Positions 30,141 to 39,091 of a DNA stretch of 64,000 bases are shown here, piece after piece; position 1 is the first letter of the stretch, and each line of letters starts with the position of its first letter. The stretch is from Streptomyces glaucescens (GTDB lineage: Bacteria > Actinomycetota > Actinomycetes > Streptomycetales > Streptomycetaceae). The notes below the pieces were generated by a model. It did not search any database, was not told where the DNA came from, and saw nothing but the letters and a program-made list of their open reading frames with translations. A program made the translations under genes and the position numbers. The stretch spans positions 3,608,501-3,672,500 of the forward strand of contig NZ_CP009438.1 of the NCBI RefSeq assembly GCF_000761215.1, read 5' to 3'.

Positions 30141-31946
30141 TCACTTCACGATGGTGATCCGGTCCGCCTTCGGCGGCGCGAGGGGGCTGCCCGCCGAGGA
30201 GTTGGCCGTCAGGTACTTCTCCAGGGCGGTCAGGTCGTCCGCGCCGACCAGGTCGTTGGTGCCCTGGCCCAGCGTCGGGAAGCCGTCCCCGCCGCCCGCG
30301 AGGAAGCTGTTCGACGCGACCCGGTACACCGCCGACGGGTCGACGGGCGCGCCGTTCAGCCTGATGGAGCCGGTGACGACCCGGTCGGCGCCCGTCTTCG
30401 TCAGGTCCAGCGTGTAGGTCAGGCCCGCGGAGACCTGGAGTATCTTCGGGGCCGCCGTGTTCGCGCCGCTGACCTGCTCCTTCAGGACCTGGATCAGCTG
30501 GGCGCCGGTGATGTCCTGGAGGTTGACGGTGTTGGCGAACGGCTGGACCGTGAAGCCCTCGGCGTAGGTGACGACACCGTCGCCCTCGGCGCCCTTGGCC
30601 GCGTACGTCAGCGGGGCCCGGATGCCGCCCGGGTTCATCAGCGCGAGGTCGGTCTCCGGGTCCAGCTCCTTGCCGTAGGCGAGCTGGGCGTCGGCGACGA
30701 GGTCGCCGAGCGGGGACTCGGTGCCGGTGTTGCCGATGTCACCGGAGATCCAGCCGATGGGGCGGTTGCCGATGGGCGCGGCGAGCGTGTTCCACTTGCC
30801 GATCAGCTCGGTCATGTCGGGCGCCTTGGGGACGTCCCGGGTGACGACGTGGTTGGCGGAGCCGACCGCCGTGCGGACGATGTCACCGGTCCACCGGTCG
30901 TACGTCAGGGTGGTGTCGGTGTAGAGGCGGCCGAAGGACGCGGCCGAGGTCACCATGCGCGGCTTGCCCGCCGGGTCGTCGATCGTGCACACGTACGGCG
31001 CGTGGGTGTGGCCCGTGACCAGGGCGTCCACCTGCGGGGTGACGTTCTTGGCGATGTCGACGATGGGCCCGGAGATGCCGTCGCCCGCGCCCGGCGCGTC
31101 ACAGTCGTAGTTGTACGCGGTGCCGGACGGGAAGCCGCCCTCGTGGATGAGCGCGACGATCGACTTCACGCCCTGGCGCTGGAGCACCTCGGCGTACTTG
31201 TTGATGGTCTCGACCTCGTCCTTGAAGGAGAGGCCCTTGACGCCCTCCGCGGAGACGATGTCCGGGGTGCCCTCCAGGGTCACACCGATGAAGCCGACCT
31301 TGACGTCCTTCTTCTTCCACACCCAGTAGGGCTTGAGGATCGGCTTGCCGGTCTTCTCGTCGAGGACGTTCGCCGCGAGGTACGGGAAGTCGGCGCCCTC
31401 GAACTCCTGGCCGCCGTAGCAGCCGGCCGTGGGGTGGCAGCCGCCCCTCTGGAGGCGGGCCAGCTCCCGGGCGCCCTCGTCGAACTCGTGGTTGCCGACG
31501 CTCGTGACGTCCAGCTCCAGGCCGTTCAGTGCCTCGATGGTGGGCTCGTCGTGGAACAGGCCGGACAGCAGCGGGGAGGCGCCGACCATGTCGCCGCCGG
31601 CCGCCGTGATGGAGTACGCGTTGCCCGCGCGCGCCTGGCGCAGGTGGGTGGCCAGGTACTCGACACCGCCCGCGTCGACGGTCTTCGTGGTGCCGTCGGG
31701 CTGGAGTTCGGTGACCCGGCCGGAGGAGCCGGCCGGCGGTTCGAGGTTGCCGTGCAGGTCGTTGAAGGACAGCAGCTGCACGTCCTGGTAGCGGCCCGGC
31801 CAGTGCTTCCCGGTCTTCTCGTCGGCGCTGGCCGTCGACGGCAGCGCGGCGGCGAGCGCCCCGGCGGTGGCGAGAGCGGCAGCGGCGGCGAGCAGCCGGG
31901 TGGTACGGCGTCTGCGGCGGTCGTGCGGCGGAGTGGTGGCTGGCAT
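30141..31946 (-). CDS. secreted 5'-nucleotidase / bifunctional metallophosphatase
   Basis: A 601-residue exported enzyme. The signal peptide has a twin-basic N-region and the core LLAAAAALATAGALAAAL. The metallophosphatase domain has VQLLSFNDLHGNLEPP, the metal sites GGDMVGASP, VGNHEFDEG and VTGHTHAPYVC, and the C-terminal nucleotidase domain ends NSFLAGGGDGFPTLGQGTND. It probably hydrolyses extracellular nucleotides for phosphate or nucleoside recovery. It is alone on this strand between two plus-strand genes. GGTTCATGGTTACATCC upstream (32036-32052) weakly resembles PHO-box repeats, but I would not rely on it. Confidence 0.9.
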   Translation of the reverse strand: MPATTPPHDRRRRRTTRLLAAAAALATAGALAAALPSTASADEKTGKHWPGRYQDVQLLSFNDLHGNLEPPAGSSGRVTELQPDGTTKTVDAGGVEYLATHLRQARAGNAYSITAAGGDMVGASPLLSGLFHDEPTIEALNGLELDVTSVGNHEFDEGARELARLQRGGCHPTAGCYGGQEFEGADFPYLAANVLDEKTGKPILKPYWVWKKKDVKVGFIGVTLEGTPDIVSAEGVKGLSFKDEVETINKYAEVLQRQGVKSIVALIHEGGFPSGTAYNYDCDAPGAGDGISGPIVDIAKNVTPQVDALVTGHTHAPYVCTIDDPAGKPRMVTSAASFGRLYTDTTLTYDRWTGDIVRTAVGSANHVVTRDVPKAPDMTELIGKWNTLAAPIGNRPIGWISGDIGNTGTESPLGDLVADAQLAYGKELDPETDLALMNPGGIRAPLTYAAKGAEGDGVVTYAEGFTVQPFANTVNLQDITGAQLIQVLKEQVSGANTAAPKILQVSAGLTYTLDLTKTGADRVVTGSIRLNGAPVDPSAVYRVASNSFLAGGGDGFPTLGQGTNDLVGADDLTALEKYLTANSSAGSPLAPPKADRITIVK

Positions 31947-32102
31947 GCGCCCCCCTGTGGTTCATTTCCGGCTGTCATCCGGCGGTCAGGTGGTCCCGGC
32001 GCAGCCTAGATTCAACGCGCGTAGCGCGACAGGGGGTTCATGGTTACATCCTGGTTTCCCTTTGGCGCCGATTCCGGTGCCCGGCCCTTTACCCTCGTAG
32101 GC

Positions 32103-33029
32103 ATGACCAGCGACGACTTGGCACGGCCCGACTCCGTACGCGCCATCGAGACCCGTGCGGCGCTCTCCCCGGACCAGATCGAGGCGGTCCTCGCCCTGCT
32201 CGCGGAGGCCGTCCGGGTCGACGGCCAGCAGGCGGTGTCCGAGCAGGGGCGGCTCCAGCTGCGCGGCGGGGAGCGCGAGGGCGTCTCCCACCTGCTGCTC
32301 ACCTGCGGAGGGGAACTCGTCGGCTACGCGCAGCTGGAGGACACCGACCCGGTGGAGGCCCCGGCCGCCGAGTTGGTCGTGCACCCCTCGCACCGCGGCC
32401 ACGGCCACGGCCGCGCGCTCGGTTCGGCGCTGCTGGCCGCCTCCGGCAAGCGACTGCGGGTGTGGGCGCACGGCGGCCACGCGGCCGCCCGGCACCTGGC
32501 ACAGGTGCTGGGGCTGACCCTGTTCCGCGAACTGCGGCAGATGCGGCGTCCCCTGACGGGTCCGGAGCTGCCCGAGCCGGTGCTGCCGCCCGGGGTGCGC
32601 GTGCGCGCCTTCGAACCGGGCCGGGACGACGCGGCCTGGCTGGCCGTCAACGCCGCCGCGTTCGCCCACCACCCCGAGCAGGGCTCGCTCACCCAGCGGG
32701 ACCTGGACGACCGCAAGGCCGAGCCGTGGTTCGACCCGGCGGGCTTCTTCCTGGCGGAACGGGACGGCGAGCTGGTCGGCTTCCACTGGACGAAGACGCA
32801 CGCCGAGGAACGGCTCGGCGAGGTGTACGTCGTGGGCGTGGCGCCGGGCGCGCAGGGCGGCGGCCTCGGCAAGGCCCTCACCCTGATCGGCCTGCGGCAC
32901 CTGGCCGGGCGGGGGCTGCCGACGGCGATGCTGTACGTCGACGCGGACAACAAGGCGGCGGTGGCGGTCTACGAGGGTCTCGGCTTCAGCACGTACGAGA
33001 CGGACCTCATGTACCGCACCGAGACGTGA
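32103..33029 (+). CDS. mshD: mycothiol synthase
   Basis: A 308-residue protein with two GNAT domains: the first has AELVVHPSHRGHGHGRALGS, the second VYVVGVAPGAQGGGLGKALT with the acetyl-CoA loop Q-G-G-G-L-G-K. The ending GLGFSTYETDLMYR is typical of MshD, which acetylates the cysteinyl amine to finish mycothiol, the main thiol of actinobacteria. ATG 32103 stands 7 nt after TACCCT, so leaderless. Its stop lies in the first unit of a 20-bp repeat array, then a terminator. Confidence 0.93.
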   Translation: MTSDDLARPDSVRAIETRAALSPDQIEAVLALLAEAVRVDGQQAVSEQGRLQLRGGEREGVSHLLLTCGGELVGYAQLEDTDPVEAPAAELVVHPSHRGHGHGRALGSALLAASGKRLRVWAHGGHAAARHLAQVLGLTLFRELRQMRRPLTGPELPEPVLPPGVRVRAFEPGRDDAAWLAVNAAAFAHHPEQGSLTQRDLDDRKAEPWFDPAGFFLAERDGELVGFHWTKTHAEERLGEVYVVGVAPGAQGGGLGKALTLIGLRHLAGRGLPTAMLYVDADNKAAVAVYEGLGFSTYETDLMYRTET

Positions 33030-33100
33030 CCCTCCGGACCGGGACGTGACCTTCCGGATCGGGACGTGACCCTCCGGACCGGGACGTGATCCTCACCCGG
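33021..33100 (+). repeat. four 20-bp tandem repeats after mshD
   Basis: Units start at 33021, 33041, 33061 and 33081, with an exact 20-bp period. Three full copies of GGGACGTGACCCTCCGGACC vary at one to three positions and the fourth decays after its first half. The mshD stop TGA (33027-33029) lies in the first unit, so each copy repeats the TGA. Confidence 0.92.
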
Positions 33101-33110
33101 CCACGGGCCC

Positions 33111-33143
33111 GAGGGGCGGCGATCTTGACGCCGCCCCTCTTTT
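33111..33143 (+). terminator. intrinsic terminator after mshD
   Basis: Arms GAGGGGCGGC (33111-33120) and GCCGCCCCTC (33130-33139), loop GATCTTGAC, then TTTT (33140-33143): a classic rho-independent terminator. Confidence 0.85.
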
Positions 33144-33146
33144 ACA

Positions 33147-33180
33147 CCACCCTTTCACTACTCAATTAGTGAAAGGGTGG
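33147..33180. promoter_or_regulatory. GntR (YtrA-type) operator, perfect palindrome
   Basis: Thirteen-base arms CCACCCTTTCACT (33147-33159) and AGTGAAAGGGTGG (33168-33180) around ACTCAATT. It ends 7 bp before the GTG of the GntR gene and contains the ribosome-binding region (AAAGGGTGG), so bound repressor could block both transcription and translation. Confidence 0.8.
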
Positions 33181-33187
33181 TTTCCGA

Positions 33188-33574
33188 GTGGTCGCCTACC
33201 GCATCGACCGGCGCAGCGGAGTCGCCACCTACCTCCAGATCGTCCAGCAGACCAAGCAGGCCCTGCGCCTCGGCCTGCTGCGGCCGGGCGACCGGCTTCC
33301 CACGGCCCGCGAGGTCGTCGCGGCCACCGCGGTCAACCCGAACACCGTCCTCAAGGCCTACCGCGAGCTGGAACGCGAAGGCCTGGTCGAGGCCCGCCGC
33401 GGGCTCGGCACCTTCGTCCGCCGCACCCTGGGCGCCGCGCCCGCCGACTCACCCCTGCGCACCGAGCTGGAGCAGTGGGCGGAACGGGCCCGCGCCGCCG
33501 GACTCGAACGGGACGACGTGGCCGCGCTCTTCACTTCCGTACTGGACAAGCACTTCGAGGGGAACCAGGAATGA
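33188..33574 (+). CDS. GntR-family (YtrA subfamily) regulator
   Basis: A 128-residue regulator: IDRRSGVATYLQIVQQTKQA, then LRLGLLRPGDRLPTAREVVA and the recognition helix VNPNTVLKAYRELEREGLVE. The YtrA subfamily has a short C-terminus and represses adjacent ABC transporter operons in response to cell-wall or antibiotic stress. GTG 33188 is used because the palindrome ends just upstream. The following ATP-binding gene overlaps by 4 bp (ATGA), giving one operon of regulator, ATPase and permease. Confidence 0.9.
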   Translation: MVAYRIDRRSGVATYLQIVQQTKQALRLGLLRPGDRLPTAREVVAATAVNPNTVLKAYRELEREGLVEARRGLGTFVRRTLGAAPADSPLRTELEQWAERARAAGLERDDVAALFTSVLDKHFEGNQE

Positions 33575-34461
33575 CCCACACCGCTCTCGAGGCGGCCGGG
33601 CTGGCCAAGGTCTTCGGCCGGCGCGGACGCCGGCCGGCGCTGGACGGCTGCGCCTTCCGGCTGCCCGCCGGACGGGTGTGCGCCGTCGTCGGCCCCAACG
33701 GCGCGGGCAAGTCGACCCTGCTCGCCCTCGCGGCCGGCCTGCTCGCCCCCACCGAAGGCACCCTCCGGGTGCTGGGCGCCCACCCGTCCGAGGTCCGCGA
33801 CCGCCTGGCGTACGTCGCCCAGGACAAGCCCCTGCACCCCCGGCTCACCGTCGCCGACACGCTCCGCCTCGGCGCGGAACTGAACCCCGGCCGCTGGAAC
33901 CCGGCTGCCGCCGCCCGGATCGTCGCCGAGGGCGGCCTGGACCCCCGCGCCCGGATCCGCACGCTCTCCGGCGGCCAGCGCACCCGGGTCGCGCTCGCCC
34001 TCGCCCTCGGCAAACGGCCCGAAGTGCTGCTCCTCGACGAGCCGATGGCCGACCTGGACCCGCTGGCCAGGCACCAGCTGATGGGCACCCTGATGGCGGA
34101 CGCCGCCGAACACGGCACCACGATCGTCATGTCCTCACACGTGGTGGCGGAGCTGGAGGGCTCCTGCGACTTCCTGCTGCTCGTCGGCGGCGGCCGGGTC
34201 CGTCTCTCCGGCCCGCTCGACGACCTGCTCGCCGCGCACACCCTGGTCACCGGCCCGGCCGGCGGCGACCTCACGCCGCACACCGTCGTCGAATCCCGCT
34301 CGGCCGGCCGCCAGCTCACCGCCCTGATCCGCCCCCGCGGCCCGGTCCCCGGCACCTGGCAGAGTGCCGAGCCCTCCCTGGAGGAGCTGGTCCTCGCCCA
34401 TCTGCGCGCCCCCGAGGCCCCCGCGCTGCACCTGGACGCCCCCGTGGAGGCCGCCGTATGA
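33571..34461 (+). CDS. ABC transporter ATP-binding protein
   Basis: A 296-residue ATPase. Walker A is VGPNGAGKSTLLALAAG, the signature is TLSGGQRTRVALALALG, Walker B is VLLLDEPMADLDPLARHQ and the H-loop is IVMSSHVVAEL. After about residue 225 there is a C-terminal extension ending HLDAPVEAAV. Probably an exporter or lantibiotic-resistance type partnered with the permease downstream; the substrate is unknown. It is coupled to the genes on both sides by 4-bp overlaps. Confidence 0.9.
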   Translation: MTHTALEAAGLAKVFGRRGRRPALDGCAFRLPAGRVCAVVGPNGAGKSTLLALAAGLLAPTEGTLRVLGAHPSEVRDRLAYVAQDKPLHPRLTVADTLRLGAELNPGRWNPAAAARIVAEGGLDPRARIRTLSGGQRTRVALALALGKRPEVLLLDEPMADLDPLARHQLMGTLMADAAEHGTTIVMSSHVVAELEGSCDFLLLVGGGRVRLSGPLDDLLAAHTLVTGPAGGDLTPHTVVESRSAGRQLTALIRPRGPVPGTWQSAEPSLEELVLAHLRAPEAPALHLDAPVEAAV

Positions 34462-35453
34462 CCGCCGTGACCGCGACCGCCGCCCCCACCGCACCCCCCT
34501 CCCGGGGCCCGCGCGGTCTGACCTGGCTGATGCTCCGGCTGCACCGTTCGGCCCTGTGGTTCTGGCTGATGCTGCTCGCCACCGCCGCCGCGGCCCTGCT
34601 GTGGGCGTACGGGCCGGGCGCGGACGCCGCCCGGGACGAGTTCCGCCGGATGGAGTGCGGACCGACCGGCACCCCGAGCCTGTCCTGCGACTACGCGGGC
34701 CCCGCCTACCAGGACTACGACCTCGCCCTCGCCGTCGGCGCCGGACTGCTCTACCTCGCCCCGCTGCTCACCGCCGCCTGGGCGGGCGGCGCGCTGATCG
34801 GCCGCGAACTGGAGAGCGGCACCGCCCGGCTGGCCTGGACCCAGTCCGTCCCGCCGGCCCGCTGGCTCGCCGCCAAGCTCGCCGTACCCGCCGCGCTGAT
34901 CGCCGCCGGCACCTCCGCCCTCACCGCGCTGCACCGGCTGGTGTGGGCCTCGGACGGCGAACTGCGGGAAGGCCGGCGGGAGTGGCACCACGACCCGGGC
35001 TACCTCGCCAACGGGCCGCTGGCCACCGCGCACACCCTGCTCGGACTCGCCGTCGGCGTCCTCACCGGCCTGCTCGTACGGCGCGCGCTGCCCGCGCTCG
35101 CCGCCGCCCTCGCCGCCCAGCTCGCCCTGCTGTGGGCGCTGACCTCGGTCCGGCCCCGCCTGTGGCCGGCCGAGACCGTCACCGGGACCGAGGGTCACCC
35201 CGGGGCCGACGGCATGATCGTCGAGGAGGGGGTCGTCACCGCCGGCGGCGAGCGGATCCCCGACCCGGCCTGCCTGGAGGACATCCGGTGCAGCGCCGGC
35301 CGCGAAATCACCGCCCTCTACCAGGACTACCACCCGGCCGGTCACTTCTGGCCCCTCCAGCTGGCCGAGACGGGCATCGTCCTCGCCCTCGGCGCCCTGG
35401 CCGTCCTGGCCGCGTTCCGTCTGCTGAGGCACCGCACCGGAACAGCGGCCTGA
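34458..35453 (+). CDS. ABC transporter permease
   Basis: A 331-residue protein with about six membrane helices, among them LWFWLMLLATAAAALLWAYG, LAVGAGLLYLAPLLTAAWAGG, AALAAQLALLWALTSVRP and a C-terminal IVLALGALAVLAAFRLLRH. A large extracytoplasmic loop lies between helices 1-2 (FRRMECGPTGTPSLSCDYAG). ATG 34458 overlaps the ATPase stop. It is the membrane partner of the ATPase. No signal for its substrate is visible. Confidence 0.85.
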   Translation: MTAVTATAAPTAPPSRGPRGLTWLMLRLHRSALWFWLMLLATAAAALLWAYGPGADAARDEFRRMECGPTGTPSLSCDYAGPAYQDYDLALAVGAGLLYLAPLLTAAWAGGALIGRELESGTARLAWTQSVPPARWLAAKLAVPAALIAAGTSALTALHRLVWASDGELREGRREWHHDPGYLANGPLATAHTLLGLAVGVLTGLLVRRALPALAAALAAQLALLWALTSVRPRLWPAETVTGTEGHPGADGMIVEEGVVTAGGERIPDPACLEDIRCSAGREITALYQDYHPAGHFWPLQLAETGIVLALGALAVLAAFRLLRHRTGTAA

Positions 35454-35790
35454 CGGCACCGGACGCCCCGCCCGCCCGGCACCCCGCCCGCCCGGCACCC
35501 CGGCCGATCCGGTCCGGGTGCCGGGCCGCGTACGTCACCGGCCCGGACGAGGAACGTACGCGCCCCCTCCCAGGACCCCCCGGAGCCGCCGCCCGCTAGC
35601 CCACACGTCATGTCGCCGTAACCATCGATTCAGACACACTTGCGACGCTCGCCGAATGAAGCCCGCCGTGCCAGAGCCTTCGCCCCCGCCCGAGGGGAGC
35701 ACGGGCAACGGGACCGCAGCCGCCGGCGCCGCGCTCCCGCCCGCCCCCTCCGACGCGCCTGTCTCCCTCGTGGCGCGGAAGAATGGCTCT
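35454..35790 (+). other. intergenic region upstream of ppk
   Basis: A 337-bp gap. Two identical 16-bp units CCCCGCCCGCCCGGCA (35466-35481 and 35482-35497) follow the permease gene. An in-frame ATG at 35656 (MKPAVPEPSPPP) would extend ppk by 45 Pro/Ala-rich codons; I prefer the ATG at 35791 because homologues start there. I saw no clear PHO-box repeat here. Confidence 0.5.
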
Positions 35791-38031
35791 ATGAGCCAGC
35801 AGAACGCCCAGGCACCGGTCCCGCAGGTCCAGCACGCCCAGCCCTCCGTGGGCTCCATCGCCGCGCACCGCCCGCACACCGTGGCGGCGGCGGTCTCCGA
35901 CCTGGAACCCGACATCGACGCCGACCTGGACTCCTACGAGGAGACCCACGGGGACGGCGGAGAGCTGCCCCAGGGCCGGTTCCTCGACCGGGAGCGCAGC
36001 TGGCTCGCCTTCAACGAACGCGTCCTGGAACTCGCCGAGGACCCCGAGACGCCGCTGCTGGAGCGGGCGAACTTCCTGGCGATCTTCGCCAGCAACCTGG
36101 ACGAGTTCTTCATGGTCCGGGTGGCCGGCCTGAAGCGCCGGATCGCCACCGGGGTCGCCACCCGGTCCGCCTCCGGGCTCCAGCCGCGCGAGGTGCTGGA
36201 GATGATCTGGGCCCGCTCGCGCGAGCTGATGGCCCGGCACGCCGCCTGCTACCACGAGGACGTCGCCCCCGCCCTCGCGGAGGAGGGCATCCACCTGGTC
36301 CGCTGGAGCGAGCTGACCGAGAAGGAGCAGGCCCGCCTGTTCACCCTCTTCAAGCACCAGATCTTCCCGGTGCTCACCCCGCTCGCCGTGGACCCCGCGC
36401 ACCCGTTCCCGTACATCTCCGGCCTGTCCCTGAACCTGGCCGTCGTCGTGCGCAACCCGGTCAGCGGCCACAAGCACTTCGCCCGCGTGAAGGTGCCCCC
36501 GCTGCTCTCCCGCTTCCTGGAGAGCAGCCCCGGCCGGTACGTCCCCATCGAGGACGTCATCGCCGCCCACCTCGAAGAGCTGTTCCCGGGCATGGAGGTG
36601 CTGGAGCACCACGCCTTCCGGCTCACCCGCAACGAGGACCTGGAGGTCGAGGAGGACGACGCGGAGAACCTGCTCCAGGCCCTGGAGAAGGAGCTGATGC
36701 GGCGCCGCTTCGGCCCGCCCGTACGCCTGGAGGTCGAGGAGTCCATCGACCGCGAGGTGCTGGACCTCCTGGTCCGCGAGCTGAAGATCTCCGAGGCGGA
36801 GGTCTACCCGCTGCCCGGCCCGCTGGACCTCACCGGCCTCTTCCGCATCCACGGCCTGGACCGGCCCGAGCTGAAGTACCCGAAGTTCATCGCCGGCACC
36901 CACCGCGACCTCGCCGAGGTGGAGTCCGCCTCCGCGCCCGACATCTTCGCCGCCCTGCGCCGGCGCGACGTCCTGCTGCACCACCCGTACGACTCGTTCT
37001 CCACGTCCGTGCAGGCCTTCCTGGAGCAGGCCGCGCAGGACCCGGACGTCCTCGCCATCAAGCAGACCCTGTACCGCACCTCCGGCGACTCCCCCATAGT
37101 CGACGCGCTCATCGACGCCGCCGAGTCCGGCAAGCAGGTCCTCGTCCTGGTCGAGATCAAGGCCCGCTTCGACGAGCACGCCAACATCAAGTGGGCGCGC
37201 AAGCTGGAGGAGGCCGGCTGCCACGTCGTCTACGGCCTCGTCGGCCTCAAGACCCACTGCAAGCTGTCACTCGTCGTCCGCCAGGAGGGCGAGACGCTCC
37301 GGCGCTACAGCCACGTCGGCACCGGCAACTACCACCCGAAGACCGCGCGGCTCTACGAGGACCTGGGACTGCTCACCGCCGACCCCCAGGTCGGCGCGGA
37401 CCTCTCCGACCTCTTCAACCGCCTCTCCGGCTACTCCCGCCGCGAGACCTACCGGCGCCTGCTGGTCGCCCCCAAGTCGCTGCGGGACGGACTGGTCTCC
37501 CGCATCCACAAGGAGATCCAGCACCACCGCGCCGGACGCCCCGCCTACGTCCGCATCAAGGTCAACTCCATGGTGGACGAGGCCGTCATCGACGCCTGCT
37601 ACCGGGCGTCCCAGGCGGGCGTGCCGGTCGACATCTGGGTGCGCGGCATCTGCGCCGTACGGCCGGGCGTGACGGGCCTGTCGGAGAACATCCGGGTCCG
37701 CTCGGTCCTCGGCCGGTTCCTCGAACACTCGCGGATCTTCGGCTTCGGCAACGGCGGCGAGCCCGAGGTGTGGATCGGCAGCGCGGACATGATGCACCGC
37801 AACCTCGACCGCCGGATAGAGGCCCTGGTGCGGGTCGTCGACCCCGCCCACCGGGCCGCCCTCAACCGGCTGCTGGAGACCGGCATGTCCGACTCCACCG
37901 CGTCCTGGCACCTGGGGCCCGACGGCGAATGGACCCGGCACGCGACGGACGGGGACGGCGGTCCCCTGCGGAACATCCAGGAGATGCTCATAGACGCCCG
38001 GAGGCGCCGGCGTGGCACAGCAACACCTTGA
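35791..38031 (+). CDS. ppk: polyphosphate kinase 1
   Basis: A 746-residue PPK1, which reversibly makes polyphosphate from ATP. After a variable start (APVPQVQHAQPSVGSIAAHR) the PPK domains follow: FLDRERSWLAFNERVLELAE, then LFRIHGLDRPELKYPKF, VLLHHPYDSFSTSVQAFLEQ, LAIKQTLYRTSGDSPIV, IKARFDEHANIKWARKLEEA, and THCKLSLVVRQEGETLRRYS followed by HVGTGNYHPKTARLYED. The conserved histidines in these last motifs include the autophosphorylated one. In Streptomyces lividans ppk is repressed by phosphate through PhoP. The CHAD gene overlaps its end by 20 bp. Confidence 0.95.
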   Translation: MSQQNAQAPVPQVQHAQPSVGSIAAHRPHTVAAAVSDLEPDIDADLDSYEETHGDGGELPQGRFLDRERSWLAFNERVLELAEDPETPLLERANFLAIFASNLDEFFMVRVAGLKRRIATGVATRSASGLQPREVLEMIWARSRELMARHAACYHEDVAPALAEEGIHLVRWSELTEKEQARLFTLFKHQIFPVLTPLAVDPAHPFPYISGLSLNLAVVVRNPVSGHKHFARVKVPPLLSRFLESSPGRYVPIEDVIAAHLEELFPGMEVLEHHAFRLTRNEDLEVEEDDAENLLQALEKELMRRRFGPPVRLEVEESIDREVLDLLVRELKISEAEVYPLPGPLDLTGLFRIHGLDRPELKYPKFIAGTHRDLAEVESASAPDIFAALRRRDVLLHHPYDSFSTSVQAFLEQAAQDPDVLAIKQTLYRTSGDSPIVDALIDAAESGKQVLVLVEIKARFDEHANIKWARKLEEAGCHVVYGLVGLKTHCKLSLVVRQEGETLRRYSHVGTGNYHPKTARLYEDLGLLTADPQVGADLSDLFNRLSGYSRRETYRRLLVAPKSLRDGLVSRIHKEIQHHRAGRPAYVRIKVNSMVDEAVIDACYRASQAGVPVDIWVRGICAVRPGVTGLSENIRVRSVLGRFLEHSRIFGFGNGGEPEVWIGSADMMHRNLDRRIEALVRVVDPAHRAALNRLLETGMSDSTASWHLGPDGEWTRHATDGDGGPLRNIQEMLIDARRRRRGTATP

Positions 38032-39091
38032 ACCGACGAACCCGCTGGCCGGCCCGGTGCCGGGGAACGCGCTGGCAGGCTATCTGCGCGCGCAGGCCAC
38101 CGAGTTCCTGCGCGCGCTGCGCCAGCACCGCGAGACCGGCACCGGGGACTCCCTGGACGCGGCCCGGGCCCTGCGCCGCTCGGCCCGCCGCATCAGCGGC
38201 AGCCTCCACACCTTCCGCCCCCTGCTGGATGCCGACTGGTCCGAGGCCATGCGCCCCGAACTCGCCTGGCTCTCCGGCACCCTAGCCCTGGAGCACGCCT
38301 GCGCGTCCCGCCTGGAACGCCTGCTGGGCGCCCTGCACCGGCTGTCGGGATCGTCGGCGTTCCCGGCCCACGTCGAGGTGGCCACGGCCGGCCGGGCAGT
38401 CGGCCCGGCACGGGCGGGCGCGGCCGGCACCGGCAGCGGGACCCGCGCCCCGGCGCCCCCGGAGCGCGGCAACCTGACCGTCGGCGCGGCGAAGGCGGGC
38501 GCCCTCCTCGACCGCCAGCTCACCCTGGCCCGCACCCGGGCCCACTCCACCGCCCTCCAGGCCCTCGGCTCCGCCCGCTTCCACGCGGTCGCCGACAAGG
38601 TCGCCTTACTGGCCAGCGAGGTCCCGCTCGCGGCCACCGCGCCCGCCTCCGACCTGCGGCCCTACGCCGCCGCGGCCGAGGAGCGCCTGACGGACGCCGT
38701 CGCCGCCCTCCCGCTGATCACCGCGGGCAGCCCGTACAACGCGGAGGCGCTGGTCCACGGCCTCTCCCCGGACCCCGCCCCGCACCCGCAGGACGCCCCC
38801 TGGCACCAGGTCCGCCTCCTGCTGCGCCTGCACCGCTACGCCCGTGAGGTGCTGCACGGCGAGAACGCCCCGGTGGACGTACGCCTGCTGACCGCCGGCC
38901 AGGCCCTGAACCGGCACCGCGACGCCGCGGAGGCGGCAGCGGCGGCGGCGTCGGCCGCCCGCACCCCGCGGATCGCACCGGCCACCGCCTACGCCCTCGG
39001 CGTGCTCCACGCCGACCAGCGGCACGAGGTGGAGGCGGCCCGGTTCGCGTTCCAGCAGAGCTGGCAGAAGCAGACGGTGGGCACCCCGTGA
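38012..39091 (+). CDS. CHAD domain protein
   Basis: A 359-residue all-alpha CHAD protein with conserved basic helices: ATEFLRALRQHRETGTGDSL, then RALRRSARRISGSLHTFRPL, WLSGTLALEHACASRLERLL and VRLLLRLHRYAREVLHGENA. CHAD domains bind polyphosphate through their basic surface and often associate with polyphosphate granules. The GTG start at 38012 lies within the last codons of ppk, so it is coupled. With ppk and the Nudix gene it forms a polyphosphate operon. A variable Ala/Gly/Pro stretch interrupts residues about 130-150. Confidence 0.9.
   Translation: MAQQHLEPTNPLAGPVPGNALAGYLRAQATEFLRALRQHRETGTGDSLDAARALRRSARRISGSLHTFRPLLDADWSEAMRPELAWLSGTLALEHACASRLERLLGALHRLSGSSAFPAHVEVATAGRAVGPARAGAAGTGSGTRAPAPPERGNLTVGAAKAGALLDRQLTLARTRAHSTALQALGSARFHAVADKVALLASEVPLAATAPASDLRPYAAAAEERLTDAVAALPLITAGSPYNAEALVHGLSPDPAPHPQDAPWHQVRLLLRLHRYAREVLHGENAPVDVRLLTAGQALNRHRDAAEAAAAAASAARTPRIAPATAYALGVLHADQRHEVEAARFAFQQSWQKQTVGTP

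Noticed and set aside
31999..32090. PHO-box-like GTTCATGGTTACATCCTGG upstream of the nucleotidase gene
   Set aside because: Only weak 11-nt similarity and in the opposite orientation to the gene; not enough for a call.
35656..35790. N-terminal extension of ppk from ATG 35656
   Set aside because: Pro/Ala-rich and unlike PPK1; the start at 35791 is preferred, although the earlier start cannot be excluded.
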